Below are positions 12,099 through 19,862 of a stretch of 64,000 nt of DNA, one piece after another; position 1 is the first letter of the stretch; every line of letters starts with the position of its first letter. Location of the stretch: assembly GCA_903932685.1 (NCBI GenBank), contig CAIZGX010000001.1, positions 46,200 to 110,199 of the forward strand, written 5' to 3'. Under the pieces are notes generated by a model. That model saw nothing but the letters and a program-made list of their open reading frames with translations, did no database searches and was not told the DNA's origin. The translations under genes were made by a program, and so were the position numbers. The DNA comes from an uncultured Bacteroidota bacterium. GTDB lineage: Bacteria > Bacteroidota > Bacteroidia > Flavobacteriales_D > Sanyastnellaceae.

Positions 12099-12611
12099 AT
12101 GCGCATTGCTTTCACGGGTCCAGAATCAACTGGTAAAACAACCCTTTCGAAATGGCTTTCAACAGAGCTGTCGGATACTATCTTTATCCCGGAATTTGCT
12201 CGCGAATATCTAGAAGAGCGAAAAATTGTTCGAGCAAGTGAGAATGACTTTCGAGCTATTGTAAAACGTCAATGCTCACTTTTTAATCAAACGGAATCAA
12301 ATGCTCATCATATTTTCGATACCGATATTTTTGTTCTACGAGTTTGGAATGATGAGGTTTTTAAATTAAAATTACCTGAACTTGAAATTCTTCCTTCATA
12401 CGGAATGAACATTCACTTCTTGTGTGCTCCTGATGTGGAATGGGAAGAAGATTCACTTAGAAGTGCACCGGCTCAATCAGAGAGAGGGAGATTATTTGAA
12501 AAATATAAAATCGAACTTCGGAATTCACAAGTAAACTTTATAATTCTATCAGGAAGTCTAGATGAAAAAAAATCTCTTATACTATCGTCGATTCAAGACA
12601 ATTCCTTTTGA
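12099..12611 (+). CDS. NadR-like ATP-binding kinase (probable nicotinamide riboside kinase)
   Basis: The Walker A motif GPESTGKTTL at residues 7-16 and the following FAREYLEER match the C-terminal kinase domain of NadR (AAA_28 family). The 170-residue length equals that single domain, so the adenylyltransferase and repressor parts of E. coli NadR are missing. The likely reaction is phosphorylation of nicotinamide riboside to NMN in the cytoplasm. A pnuC-like transporter gene occurs 12 kb away in the same window and fits this role. Substrate is inferred, not proven. The start is 28 bp from the divergent phosphatase gene; the 3' end overlaps the VanZ-like gene by 30 bp. Confidence 0.75.
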   Translation: MRIAFTGPESTGKTTLSKWLSTELSDTIFIPEFAREYLEERKIVRASENDFRAIVKRQCSLFNQTESNAHHIFDTDIFVLRVWNDEVFKLKLPELEILPSYGMNIHFLCAPDVEWEEDSLRSAPAQSERGRLFEKYKIELRNSQVNFIILSGSLDEKKSLILSSIQDNSF

Positions 12612-12953
12612 AATCACCAACGCCATAAACACTCCCGTAGCATTAGCCATCACATCAAACCAATCAAAAGAGCGATCGGTCGTAAAATAGAATTGATAAT
12701 ACTCGAGAAGAACTCCGGCACATATCCAAATGACTGCCGACTTCATTCTGCCCCACCCAGAAAACACTGCAAGGGAAGAACCAATGAAAAACATAAAGGC
12801 ATGTACAAACTTATCCAGACCTAAATTTTCCCAAATAGATATTCTCGGGAAAGACTTGCTAGACATGGCGTGTAGGCCAAAAACAACAACTGCCCACAAA
12901 ATGTGAGCAGTTGCAAAATATTTTTTGGGAAAATTAACCAACCAAGGCTTCAT
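12582..12953 (-). CDS. VanZ-like membrane protein
   Basis: A 123-residue protein with four predicted transmembrane helices. The motif [21 protein letters not shown] resembles the DKxxH pattern of the VanZ-like family, and the later [18 protein letters not shown] also fits (usual family form DxxDxxxNxxG). Function of the family is unclear. Its first 20 bp overlap the end of gcvH in another frame, so expression is probably coupled to gcvH. Confidence 0.75.
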   Translation of the reverse strand: MKPWLVNFPKKYFATAHILWAVVVFGLHAMSSKSFPRISIWENLGLDKFVHAFMFFIGSSLAVFSGWGRMKSAVIWICAGVLLEYYQFYFTTDRSFDWFDVMANATGVFMALVISKGIVLNRR

Positions 12954-13311
12954 AAGCCGCAGCGTCCAACAAAGAACTTAGGTCAGCTCCCTCTGATAAT
13001 TTCACTTTGATCATCCAACCGCTTCCGTATGGATCGTTATTTACATGCGCAGGATCAGCTTCTAACCCAGCATTCACTTCAACAACAGTTCCTGAAACTG
13101 GCATAAACAAATCACTCACGGTTTTAACAGCTTCCACTGTTCCGAAGATTGCATGTTCCTCAAGGGTTTCACCTTGGGTTTCAATTTCAACAAATACAAT
13201 ATCACCTAATTCGCTTTGTGCGAAATCTGTGACGCCAACAGTAGCTATATCGCCTTCAATGCGAACCCACTCGTGGTCTTTTGTGTACTTTAATTCAGTT
13301 GGAAAATTCAT
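12934..13311 (-). CDS. gcvH: Glycine cleavage system H protein
   Basis: GcvH carries the aminomethyl group on a lipoyl arm between the P, T and L proteins of glycine cleavage. The lipoylated lysine is K63 in EAVKTVSD, and [14 protein letters not shown] is the typical N-terminus. I use the ATG at 13311 (125 residues) rather than the TTG three codons upstream in the track. The other gcv genes are not here. Bacteroidota often keep gcvH alone, where it can also serve lipoate handling. A -7 box lies 20 nt upstream. Confidence 0.96.
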   Translation of the reverse strand: MNFPTELKYTKDHEWVRIEGDIATVGVTDFAQSELGDIVFVEIETQGETLEEHAIFGTVEAVKTVSDLFMPVSGTVVEVNAGLEADPAHVNNDPYGSGWMIKVKLSEGADLSSLLDAAAYEALVG

Positions 13312-13331
13312 TGTTTTCAATTTATGTGGAA

Positions 13332-13339
13332 CAAAAATA
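13332..13339 (-). promoter_or_regulatory. Predicted -7 box of gcvH
   Basis: On the minus strand TATTTTTG, 20 nt upstream of the ATG at 13311, matches TAnnTTTG. Confidence 0.55.
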
Positions 13340-13393
13340 AGGGAAGTTCGAAGTGGAACAATTAAAAATAAGACTAACTTTCACCCATAGTTT

Positions 13394-13798
13394 ATGAAAA
13401 TGGAAATTACTGCATACGTTGTTTTCTTGCTTCTCGCCATTGGCATGGCCTCGGGCATGCTTAGCGGATTTGTTGGTGTTGGCGGAGGACTTATTATTGT
13501 CCCAGCACTTGTGTACTTCCTCGGTTACACGCAACTTCAAGCGCAAGGAACAAGTCTTGCTGTCCTCTTACTTCCAGTAGGATTCCTTGCCGTTATGCAT
13601 TACTACAAACAAGGAAACGTGAACACCGCTGCAGCCCTCCTTATAGGGGCAGGATTCATTTCAGGAGCGCTCTTCGGAAGTAAATTCGCACATAACATTC
13701 CTATTGCGAAAGTGAAATTCGGATTTGCACTTGTTATGCTTATCGGAGCTTTGAAGCTGCTCTATGAATCAAGTAAAGTTTTGTTCGGGTCGAATTAA
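13394..13798 (+). CDS. Half-size TSUP (TauE/SafE) membrane protein
   Basis: The 134 residues hold about four hydrophobic segments and the TSUP signature GMLSGFVGVGGGLIIVPAL near residues 21-40. TSUP transporters (sulfite exporters and related) are normally about 250 residues with two such repeats; only one is present. The ORF is intact and ends in a stop that overlaps the kynU stop, so this is not a frameshifted remnant. A homodimer could rebuild the two-repeat fold. Substrate is unknown. Confidence 0.8.
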   Translation: MKMEITAYVVFLLLAIGMASGMLSGFVGVGGGLIIVPALVYFLGYTQLQAQGTSLAVLLLPVGFLAVMHYYKQGNVNTAAALLIGAGFISGALFGSKFAHNIPIAKVKFGFALVMLIGALKLLYESSKVLFGSN

Positions 13799-15069
13799 TT
13801 CACATTGTAAATCCGCTTCATTACGTTTCCGAAAGCGTAAATGTCTTCGAATGAATTGTACATAGGCACAGGCGCCATGCGAATGATGTCGGGTTCTCGC
13901 CAATCGACTACCACTCCTTCCTTCGCTAAAACACCCACAAAATCTTTGGTTCTTCCTTCCAATCGAATAGAAAGCTGACATCCTCTTTCATCGGAATTGT
14001 GAGATGTTAATTGATCAACCGGAACTCCTTTCGACTTCAATTCTTGAAAAATAAATTCCAGGTACGCTGTTAACTCTTTCGACTTGGCGCGCAATGCCGA
14101 CATAGATGTTTTGTCGAAAAGATCCAACGCAGCTCTGTGAGCAGCCATGGATAAAACAGGAGCATTGCTCATCTGCCAGGCTTCTGCGGAATGAGTTGGA
14201 TCGAAATTTTTCTGCATCAAGAATCTCGTTTCCGCTTTGTTGCCCCACCAGCCGGCTAAGCGCAAAATCTCTGCGCCATGAAAGCGCTCGTGAACATAGG
14301 CGCCAGAAACTCCTCCTGGACCGCTATTCAAATACTTATAACTGCACCAACAGGCAAAATCAATGTCCCAATCGTGTAACTTCAAATCAATATTTCCTGC
14401 GGCATGAGCTAAGTCTAAACCCACTTTGGCGCCAACTGCATGACCCGCTTTTGCAAGCGCTTCACAATTAAAATACTGCCCACTGAAATAATTCACTGCA
14501 CCAAAACAAATTACGGCAAGCTCTTCACCGAGTTCGTTAATCTTCGCTAAAATATCTTCTTCACGAATTAGCACTTCTCCTTGACGCGGTTGCATTTCAA
14601 CCAACACCTCATCTGGATTTAAACCGTGCAACTTCGCTTGTGATTCGAACGCATATCTATCGGAAGGAAAGGGTTTGTGTTCGAATAAAATCTTTGTGCG
14701 TTTTCCTTCCGGGCGATAAAAACTAATGAGCAATAAATGTAAATTCACCGTTAGCTGATTCATAGCCACCACCTCTGAGGTCTTTGCTCCAACAATATTC
14801 GCGAGAGATTCAGTAAGCACTTCATGATAATTGAACCACGGACGCTTTGCATCGAAATGTCCTTCAACACCAAACTTCTCCCAGTCGCTTAATTCTTGAA
14901 GCAAATACTCTTTCACACCTTTTGGCTGAAGCCCGAGCGAGTTACCCGTAAAGTATAACATGGGGGCTCCACCATGTTTCGGAATGAAATATTCTTCACG
15001 CAGAGATTTTAACGAATCGTTTTCATCTTTCATCTTCGCAAACTGCTCTGTATTCTCCCAAGCGCTCAT
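13795..15069 (-). CDS. kynU: Kynureninase
   Basis: A PLP enzyme that cleaves kynurenine or 3-hydroxykynurenine to anthranilate or 3-hydroxyanthranilate plus alanine. Family marks include LYFTGNSLGLQPKG near the N-terminus, the PLP lysine in SYKYLNSGPGG near residue 241, and WWG shortly after. The 424-residue length is normal. Other kynurenine-pathway genes are not visible nearby. The product could feed tryptophan breakdown or de novo NAD synthesis, since nadC is elsewhere in the window. It has its own -7 box, back to back with that of the next gene. Confidence 0.95.
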   Translation of the reverse strand: MSAWENTEQFAKMKDENDSLKSLREEYFIPKHGGAPMLYFTGNSLGLQPKGVKEYLLQELSDWEKFGVEGHFDAKRPWFNYHEVLTESLANIVGAKTSEVVAMNQLTVNLHLLLISFYRPEGKRTKILFEHKPFPSDRYAFESQAKLHGLNPDEVLVEMQPRQGEVLIREEDILAKINELGEELAVICFGAVNYFSGQYFNCEALAKAGHAVGAKVGLDLAHAAGNIDLKLHDWDIDFACWCSYKYLNSGPGGVSGAYVHERFHGAEILRLAGWWGNKAETRFLMQKNFDPTHSAEAWQMSNAPVLSMAAHRAALDLFDKTSMSALRAKSKELTAYLEFIFQELKSKGVPVDQLTSHNSDERGCQLSIRLEGRTKDFVGVLAKEGVVVDWREPDIIRMAPVPMYNSFEDIYAFGNVMKRIYNVN

Positions 15070-15089
15070 AATTGTGAATTATTTGAATG

Positions 15090-15097
15090 CAAATTTA
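15090..15097 (-). promoter_or_regulatory. Predicted -7 box of kynU
   Basis: On the minus strand TAAATTTG lies 20 nt before the kynU ATG. Its expected -33 region falls on the -7 box of the divergent lipoprotein gene. Confidence 0.55.
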
Positions 15098-15113
15098 GTG
15101 GAACCTACGTGAC

Positions 15114-15121
15114 TATCTTTG
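15114..15121 (+). promoter_or_regulatory. Predicted -7 box of the beta-propeller lipoprotein gene
   Basis: TATCTTTG matches TAnnTTTG and ends 9 nt before the ATG at 15131. The TTG used as start in the ORF track lies inside this box, so translation must begin at the ATG. Confidence 0.6.
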
Positions 15122-15130
15122 TCCGACTTC

Positions 15131-16705
15131 ATGATTAAAGCAAGTTCTCATATTTTCCTTTCGTGCTTGTGCGTTGCTTTTCTCGCTTCCTGCCAAGGCA
15201 ATTCGAACCATTCAAAAAAAAATGAGGAACGAGAAGTCGTTCCAACAAAAAAAGAAATTAGCTATTTCAATACACTCCTAGATTCAACCTTCAAGATTGA
15301 ATCAAAAGACTCTTCACTCAGCATTATTCAAAATCTATATTTTGAAATCGATGAAGAAAACAAAGATGGGATTTTCACCTTTCGAGGTGGAAATCAGCGG
15401 AACTCACCTGTTCGTGGAGAAATTTCCTTTCAACCCAAAAAAATAAAAATCGATTGGGAATTTAGGACGGCCATAGACTCTATGAACGGTCCGTTCGGTT
15501 ATTGGGGTGGAGGTGCCGGTTGGACAGGACAACCCCTTGTTGTGAATTGGAAGAAAAATGAAATTCCTTTTTTGAGCAATTTGAATCCAGCGTTTCTTTC
15601 GAGCAACGAACTGAAAGAAATCATTCAGATTTCATTGTCCGGAAAAATATACTTCCTCGATTTTGAAACCGGTATTGAAACGCGTCCTCCGCTTTTCATT
15701 CGAAACCCTATAAAAGGAACACCAAGTATTGATCCGAAAAACAAAGATTTATTGTTTGTTGGGCAGGGTATTCCACACCGCGGAAAAATGGCTTGGCGGG
15801 TGTTTCATTTAAAGAAGCAATCGCTCATTCACGAGCAGATTCTACCTTCCGCATTTTCCTATCGGAAATGGGGAGCTTGCGACGCCTCTCCCCTGCTAGA
15901 CACAGCGAGTATGACCCTGATTTGGCCGACTGAATCTGGTGTTATTTATCGCACGAACTACAGTGACACTTCGTTTAATTCTGTTGAACAATTCCGTTAC
16001 AAACTTCCAGCCTCTCATCACCAGGGAATAGAATCGAGTCCATGTGCATACAAGCAACTGGGCTATTTCACAGATAACGGCGGCAATGTTTTTTGCGCCG
16101 ATTTGCGTAACATGCAGCCGCGTTGGCATTTCTTCAACACTGATGATTCTGATGCTTCGCCAGTGCTCTCCCTTGAAAATGAAATCCCTTTTATTTTTAT
16201 CGGAAATGAAGTAGACAAGCAGGGCTCGAAAGGATTCGGATATCTCAGAAAACTTAATGCGCTAACAGGAAAAGAGATCTGGCACTTTGAAAGAGAATGC
16301 TATTCTTCGGTGGGCGAGAAAGTGAACAACGGAGGAATGCTTTGCACACCTTTGCTCGGAAAGAAGCAAGCGGCTAACATTGTGTACACCATTTTTTCCA
16401 GAACAACAGTTAACGGCGCTGGTGAATTGGTTGCGTTGAATAAAGAAACAGGAGCCGTCCTATTCAAAGTGTCTTTCAAACAATACAGCTGGGTCTCGCC
16501 CATTGCCCTATACGATAAAAATGGTTATCCCACTTTATTCGTCCCAACGGTTGGCGGGGTAATTTATCTCATAGACGGAATGAATGGCAGCGTGCTCTAT
16601 TCTGAAAATTTCGGTTGTACTTTCGAGTCTTCTCCAATAGCTTGGGGCAATAGGATTATTCAACCCGCTAGGGGAAACAAAATATTTAGCTTTATCCTCG
16701 AATGA
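15131..16705 (+). CDS. PQQ-like beta-propeller lipoprotein
   Basis: The corrected start gives 524 residues. A lipoprotein signal ends in the lipobox FLASC (Cys near residue 21), so it is exported and lipid-anchored. The mature part repeats short strands of the outer-membrane-assembly/quinoprotein type: GKIYFLDFETGIETRPP, GNVFCADLRNMQPRWHF, LRKLNALTGKEIWHFE, LVALNKETGAVLFKV and IYLIDGMNGSVLYSE. This points to a beta-propeller like BamB or PQQ dehydrogenases. No catalytic dehydrogenase residues are evident, so a binding or scaffold role is more likely. It overlaps the following esterase gene by ATGA, so the two proteins probably act together. Confidence 0.75.
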   Translation: MIKASSHIFLSCLCVAFLASCQGNSNHSKKNEEREVVPTKKEISYFNTLLDSTFKIESKDSSLSIIQNLYFEIDEENKDGIFTFRGGNQRNSPVRGEISFQPKKIKIDWEFRTAIDSMNGPFGYWGGGAGWTGQPLVVNWKKNEIPFLSNLNPAFLSSNELKEIIQISLSGKIYFLDFETGIETRPPLFIRNPIKGTPSIDPKNKDLLFVGQGIPHRGKMAWRVFHLKKQSLIHEQILPSAFSYRKWGACDASPLLDTASMTLIWPTESGVIYRTNYSDTSFNSVEQFRYKLPASHHQGIESSPCAYKQLGYFTDNGGNVFCADLRNMQPRWHFFNTDDSDASPVLSLENEIPFIFIGNEVDKQGSKGFGYLRKLNALTGKEIWHFERECYSSVGEKVNNGGMLCTPLLGKKQAANIVYTIFSRTTVNGAGELVALNKETGAVLFKVSFKQYSWVSPIALYDKNGYPTLFVPTVGGVIYLIDGMNGSVLYSENFGCTFESSPIAWGNRIIQPARGNKIFSFILE

Positions 16706-17445
16706 AAAAATTAACCGCCCTTCTTTTTTGTTGTGCATTCTTCGCAATTTCTTTCGGACAAAAATCGAAGTTGTTCAAGGTGGAAAATTCGAAAGCTCCT
16801 TATCATTACTGGTGCTATGAACCCGAAAATTACAATGCTCAAAAAGACAGTGCTTGGCCAGTTATTGTGTTTCTTCACGGAAGAAGTTTAAGCGGAACGA
16901 ATTTAGAAGTTGTTCGGTCTTACGGACTGGTTCATGAATTGGATAAAGGCAGAAATTTTCCAGCAATCATCATTGCGCCGCAAGTGAACAAAGGTGAATC
17001 TTGGAATCCCGATAAGGTAGTTGCTTGCCTTAGTGAAATTCAAAAAAATCATCGCGTAGATTCAACACGCATTTCAATTACGGGAATGAGTTTAGGTGGT
17101 TATGGAACCTTGCATACAGCTGGCCATTACCCTGAAATTTTCTGCGCAGCTGCCGCTTTTTGTGGCGGTGGAAATGCGAAGGATGCGTGCAATCTTTCAA
17201 CAATTCCAGTTTGGGTGGCGCATGGGAAAAAAGACCGGGCGGTTCCTTTTGGTGAATCCTATGGAATTGTAGAGCGTATTAAATCGTGTGACGGGCAAAA
17301 CGTGAAATTCACTGTATTTGAAACGCACGATCACGGTGCATTGGAGCGCATGTTTCGAACAGAGGAGCTTTACGATTTTCTTTTGACCAATAAAAAAGGG
17401 AAGCCAACATACTTCCCTCCTTTCAATAAAAAGTCGTTGAATTAA
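16702..17445 (+). CDS. Secreted alpha/beta-hydrolase (esterase/peptidase-like)
   Basis: A signal peptide (residues 1-19, cut near SFG-QK) is followed by an alpha/beta-hydrolase fold. It shows the oxyanion region [12 protein letters not shown], the nucleophile elbow GMSLGGYG, the acid in HGKKDRAVP and the histidine in ETHDHGALE. This arrangement resembles feruloyl-esterase-like or PHB-depolymerase-like proteins of the prolyl oligopeptidase clan. The substrate is unknown. The gene starts inside the stop of the propeller lipoprotein gene (ATGA), so it is translationally coupled. Its stop overlaps the convergent panD gene by 4 bp. Confidence 0.8.
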   Translation: MKKLTALLFCCAFFAISFGQKSKLFKVENSKAPYHYWCYEPENYNAQKDSAWPVIVFLHGRSLSGTNLEVVRSYGLVHELDKGRNFPAIIIAPQVNKGESWNPDKVVACLSEIQKNHRVDSTRISITGMSLGGYGTLHTAGHYPEIFCAAAAFCGGGNAKDACNLSTIPVWVAHGKKDRAVPFGESYGIVERIKSCDGQNVKFTVFETHDHGALERMFRTEELYDFLLTNKKGKPTYFPPFNKKSLN

Positions 17446-17792
17446 ACCAACGTATTCGTTTCTGTATTCGGGAAGATAACCCAAGGCTTGAAGGTTTTTG
17501 CTACTTCAAAGTCCATTTGCGCATATGAACAAACAATAACAATATCGCCTATTGTGCACTTCAATGCAGCTGGTCCGTTCAGGCATATTACGCCACTTCC
17601 TCTTTCACCCAAAATAATGTAGGTTTCAAGACGCTCGCCGTTTGCACAGTTTAGCACTTGAACACGCTCCCCCTCTATCATATTTGCAGCGTCCAACAGA
17701 ATTGGATCTATTGTTATGCTGCCTATATAATTCACATCTGCCTCAGTTACAGTTACTCGGTGAATTTTTGACTTTAAAACCTGAATAATCAT
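17442..17792 (-). CDS. panD: Aspartate 1-decarboxylase precursor
   Basis: PanD makes beta-alanine from aspartate for pantothenate and CoA. It is a pyruvoyl enzyme that cleaves itself between Gly24 and Ser25. With the ATG at 17792 (116 residues) the sequence reads [19 protein letters not shown] then NYIGSITID, placing Gly24-Ser25 exactly as in E. coli. The track start (TTG, 17801) overlaps the promoter box and would shift this numbering. The conserved [19 protein letters not shown] region is present. No other pan genes are nearby. Confidence 0.96.
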   Translation of the reverse strand: MIIQVLKSKIHRVTVTEADVNYIGSITIDPILLDAANMIEGERVQVLNCANGERLETYIILGERGSGVICLNGPAALKCTIGDIVIVCSYAQMDFEVAKTFKPWVIFPNTETNTLV

Positions 17793-17798
17793 AGGCGG

Positions 17799-17806
17799 CA
17801 AATTTA
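17799..17806 (-). promoter_or_regulatory. Predicted -7 box of panD
   Basis: On the minus strand TAAATTTG ends only 6 nt before the panD ATG at 17792. If used, the mRNA would be leaderless or nearly so. Confidence 0.55.
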
Positions 17807-17836
17807 ATCTTCATTTCTCATCTTAGCCCCATAATT

Positions 17837-18523
17837 ATGAGAAAGATTTCGAATATTCTTCTGAATTGTTGGTTTCCTCGGATATGTAGTGCTTGCAATC
17901 GAAGCTTATCTGTTCGAGAGGAGGGACTCTGTTTCTATTGCAAGCAATACCTTCACAAGACCAATCATTTCGCGCGAAAGAACAACACGCTATACATTCA
18001 ATTGGCTTACCGTATGTCGCTTCACAGCGTTCAGTCGCTTTACTTTTTTCAACCTAAAAGCATTGAACAGCGGGCCATTCACGAATTGAAATACAAGAAG
18101 AACATGCAGATTGGAAATTTCTTTGGGAAGGAAATGGGGAAGCGTTTATTGAAAACCCCGTGGTTGCTTGATGTTGATTTATTGGTTCCTATTCCGCTGC
18201 ACAGAAACAAAGAACTTGAACGCGGATACAACCAAGCGCGCGTTCTCTGCGAAGGAATATCTGAAGAAACCAAGCTTCCGATTGCTACTGTTTTAAAGAA
18301 ACAAACCACAGGAAAAGGCGCTACCAAAGGAAACCGTATGGAACGAATGAACAGTCGGAAAATTGATTTTCAAGTCGATAGTAAAATTCCTTCAAACGTA
18401 AATCACATCTTAATTGTAGACGATGTAATAACCACCGGCGCTACTTTAGAATCTGCCTTTCAAGTTATACGAAAAGAGTTTCAAGGTAAAATTTCAGTGG
18501 TGTCTATCGCTCACACCTTTTAA
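17837..18523 (+). CDS. comF: ComF family phosphoribosyltransferase-like protein
   Basis: The N-terminus carries a four-cysteine zinc-finger-like region (CSACNRSLSVREEGLCFYC, near residues 17-35). The C-terminal half is a type I phosphoribosyltransferase fold, with LLVPIPLHRNKELERGYNQA and the PRPP-binding motif ILIVDDVITTGATL. ComF proteins are needed for uptake of transforming DNA in competent bacteria, but their enzymatic reaction is unresolved. The 228-residue length is normal. No other competence genes are nearby. Confidence 0.88.
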   Translation: MRKISNILLNCWFPRICSACNRSLSVREEGLCFYCKQYLHKTNHFARKNNTLYIQLAYRMSLHSVQSLYFFQPKSIEQRAIHELKYKKNMQIGNFFGKEMGKRLLKTPWLLDVDLLVPIPLHRNKELERGYNQARVLCEGISEETKLPIATVLKKQTTGKGATKGNRMERMNSRKIDFQVDSKIPSNVNHILIVDDVITTGATLESAFQVIRKEFQGKISVVSIAHTF

Positions 18524-18526
18524 TCC

Positions 18527-18534
18527 TATCTTTG
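18527..18534 (+). promoter_or_regulatory. Predicted -7 box of the 18.5-kb envelope gene
   Basis: TATCTTTG overlaps the TTG start proposed by the ORF track and lies 21 nt before the ATG at 18556, which supports the ATG as the true start. Confidence 0.5.
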
Positions 18535-18555
18535 AGAGCTTCAAATTCATTGATC

Positions 18556-19197
18556 ATGACATACCTCGTTAAAAGAATTTTCATTCTACTCCTCCTCGCT
18601 CTTCCTGCCTGCGCATTCACGCAAGTGCAGCAGGGAAAAGTATTGTTAATGAACGGAACCGTGTCAGAGAATACTCTTTGGGAAGAAAAAGACGGCTTAA
18701 TTTACATCTACGATCAGAGAAACAACATTTTCGGAAAAGAAAAAACGCGTGCAATTGAACTGAATAAAAGTGAAGTCTATAGTCTTTCGAACGGAAGCAA
18801 AGAACAGATTCTTTATTACCAAGACACTATGCTTGGCGATTATTATACGCCGGAAGAAATGCGTGTTTATTTAGCTGGAGCAGGCGATGCAAGAAAGAAC
18901 TACAAAGCGCGACACATTAGTGCCATAGGTTTCGCATTGTGCGGTGCCGCCGGCTATCTCGTTGGGGATGGATTGCTCATTTTAATTATTCCGCCTGTAA
19001 CATATGCAGCGATACAATACGTGGGGAAAATTAAAATTAGAGAGAAATACATGTCTGATCCGAACTTCAAATACAACGATCTATATGCTGAAGGATTTGA
19101 GCCACCTGCGCGCTCTCGGAAAATGATTCGCGGCGCTTTAAGTGGACTAGCTGGATCAGTGACAGGTGTTGTGCTCTCCATCATCAAAAACCAATAA
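18556..19197 (+). CDS. Exported protein of unknown function with hydrophobic segments
   Basis: I do not recognise a named family. From the ATG at 18556 the protein has 213 residues. A signal sequence (KRIFILLLLALPACAF) is followed by a soluble beta-rich part with the phrase GKVLLMNGTV. Then come a glycine-rich hydrophobic hairpin (residues about 120-155) and a second hydrophobic stretch near the C-terminus. LPAC could be a weak lipobox, but proline at that position is unusual. It is followed 2 bp later by another membrane protein gene. Confidence 0.6.
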   Translation: MTYLVKRIFILLLLALPACAFTQVQQGKVLLMNGTVSENTLWEEKDGLIYIYDQRNNIFGKEKTRAIELNKSEVYSLSNGSKEQILYYQDTMLGDYYTPEEMRVYLAGAGDARKNYKARHISAIGFALCGAAGYLVGDGLLILIIPPVTYAAIQYVGKIKIREKYMSDPNFKYNDLYAEGFEPPARSRKMIRGALSGLAGSVTGVVLSIIKNQ

Positions 19198-19199
19198 AC

Positions 19200-19862
19200 A
19201 TGTTTATAGCATTGCTTCAGAGTTTATCTCTGGCGGGCGCCTCGTGGTTTTTATTGAATGCCGCTAACCCTCTTACTTTGTTTGAAAACGCGTTATTGTC
19301 TGTCGCGGTATTTTATAGCTATTGGGTTTCTCAAAAACTTCATCAAGCCGCCTACTGGTTACCATTACTTGTTATTGCCGGTACAATTACTCTCTCGCCG
19401 AATGTTCATTCGGTTTTAATGTTAGTCGTTTCTCTTTTCACGATAGCCTATTTCCTTCAACATAAAATTTCATTTCGAAAAACACCCTTGTTAAAGAATA
19501 TCACCGTAGCATTATGCTGGTCTATTCTCATTGCAATTCCAGACACCAAAGAAATTTTTCAGTTAGGAGGAAGTGTCTTCTTCACAACTTTAGCGCTTTC
19601 GCTTTGCATTGATTTCGTGCAGCGAAAAGAAGATGAAGGCAAGGTTGAAACGGTTCCACATATTATTGGCAACAACCTCACGCTTTTCTTCGCTTTGATT
19701 TTCGTGTTGATTGGGCACTTTTTCATGCCGACTTCGTTCTTTGCGGGAATATTGGCATTGGCCATTCAAGCAGGTCTCACCTACTTCCCTCAGGAAAAAC
19801 AAAGGGAAGCCCTTCGAGAACTTCCCTTCCTAGCTTATGCTTTAGGAATTTATTTGCTGTAA
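19200..19862 (+). CDS. Polytopic membrane protein, possibly a degenerate UbiA-like protein
   Basis: The 220 residues contain about seven hydrophobic segments. The cytoplasmic stretch DFVQRKEDEGKVETVPHIIG resembles the second aspartate-rich loop of UbiA prenyltransferases (form DxxDxxGDxxxGxxTLP). The first NDxxDxxxD motif is not visible, and key aspartates are replaced. If the kinship is real, the protein has probably lost prenyl transfer. It follows the unknown envelope gene by 2 bp. The 3' end overlaps hemL by 13 bp. The UbiA link is my inference. Confidence 0.5.
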   Translation: MFIALLQSLSLAGASWFLLNAANPLTLFENALLSVAVFYSYWVSQKLHQAAYWLPLLVIAGTITLSPNVHSVLMLVVSLFTIAYFLQHKISFRKTPLLKNITVALCWSILIAIPDTKEIFQLGGSVFFTTLALSLCIDFVQRKEDEGKVETVPHIIGNNLTLFFALIFVLIGHFFMPTSFFAGILALAIQAGLTYFPQEKQREALRELPFLAYALGIYLL

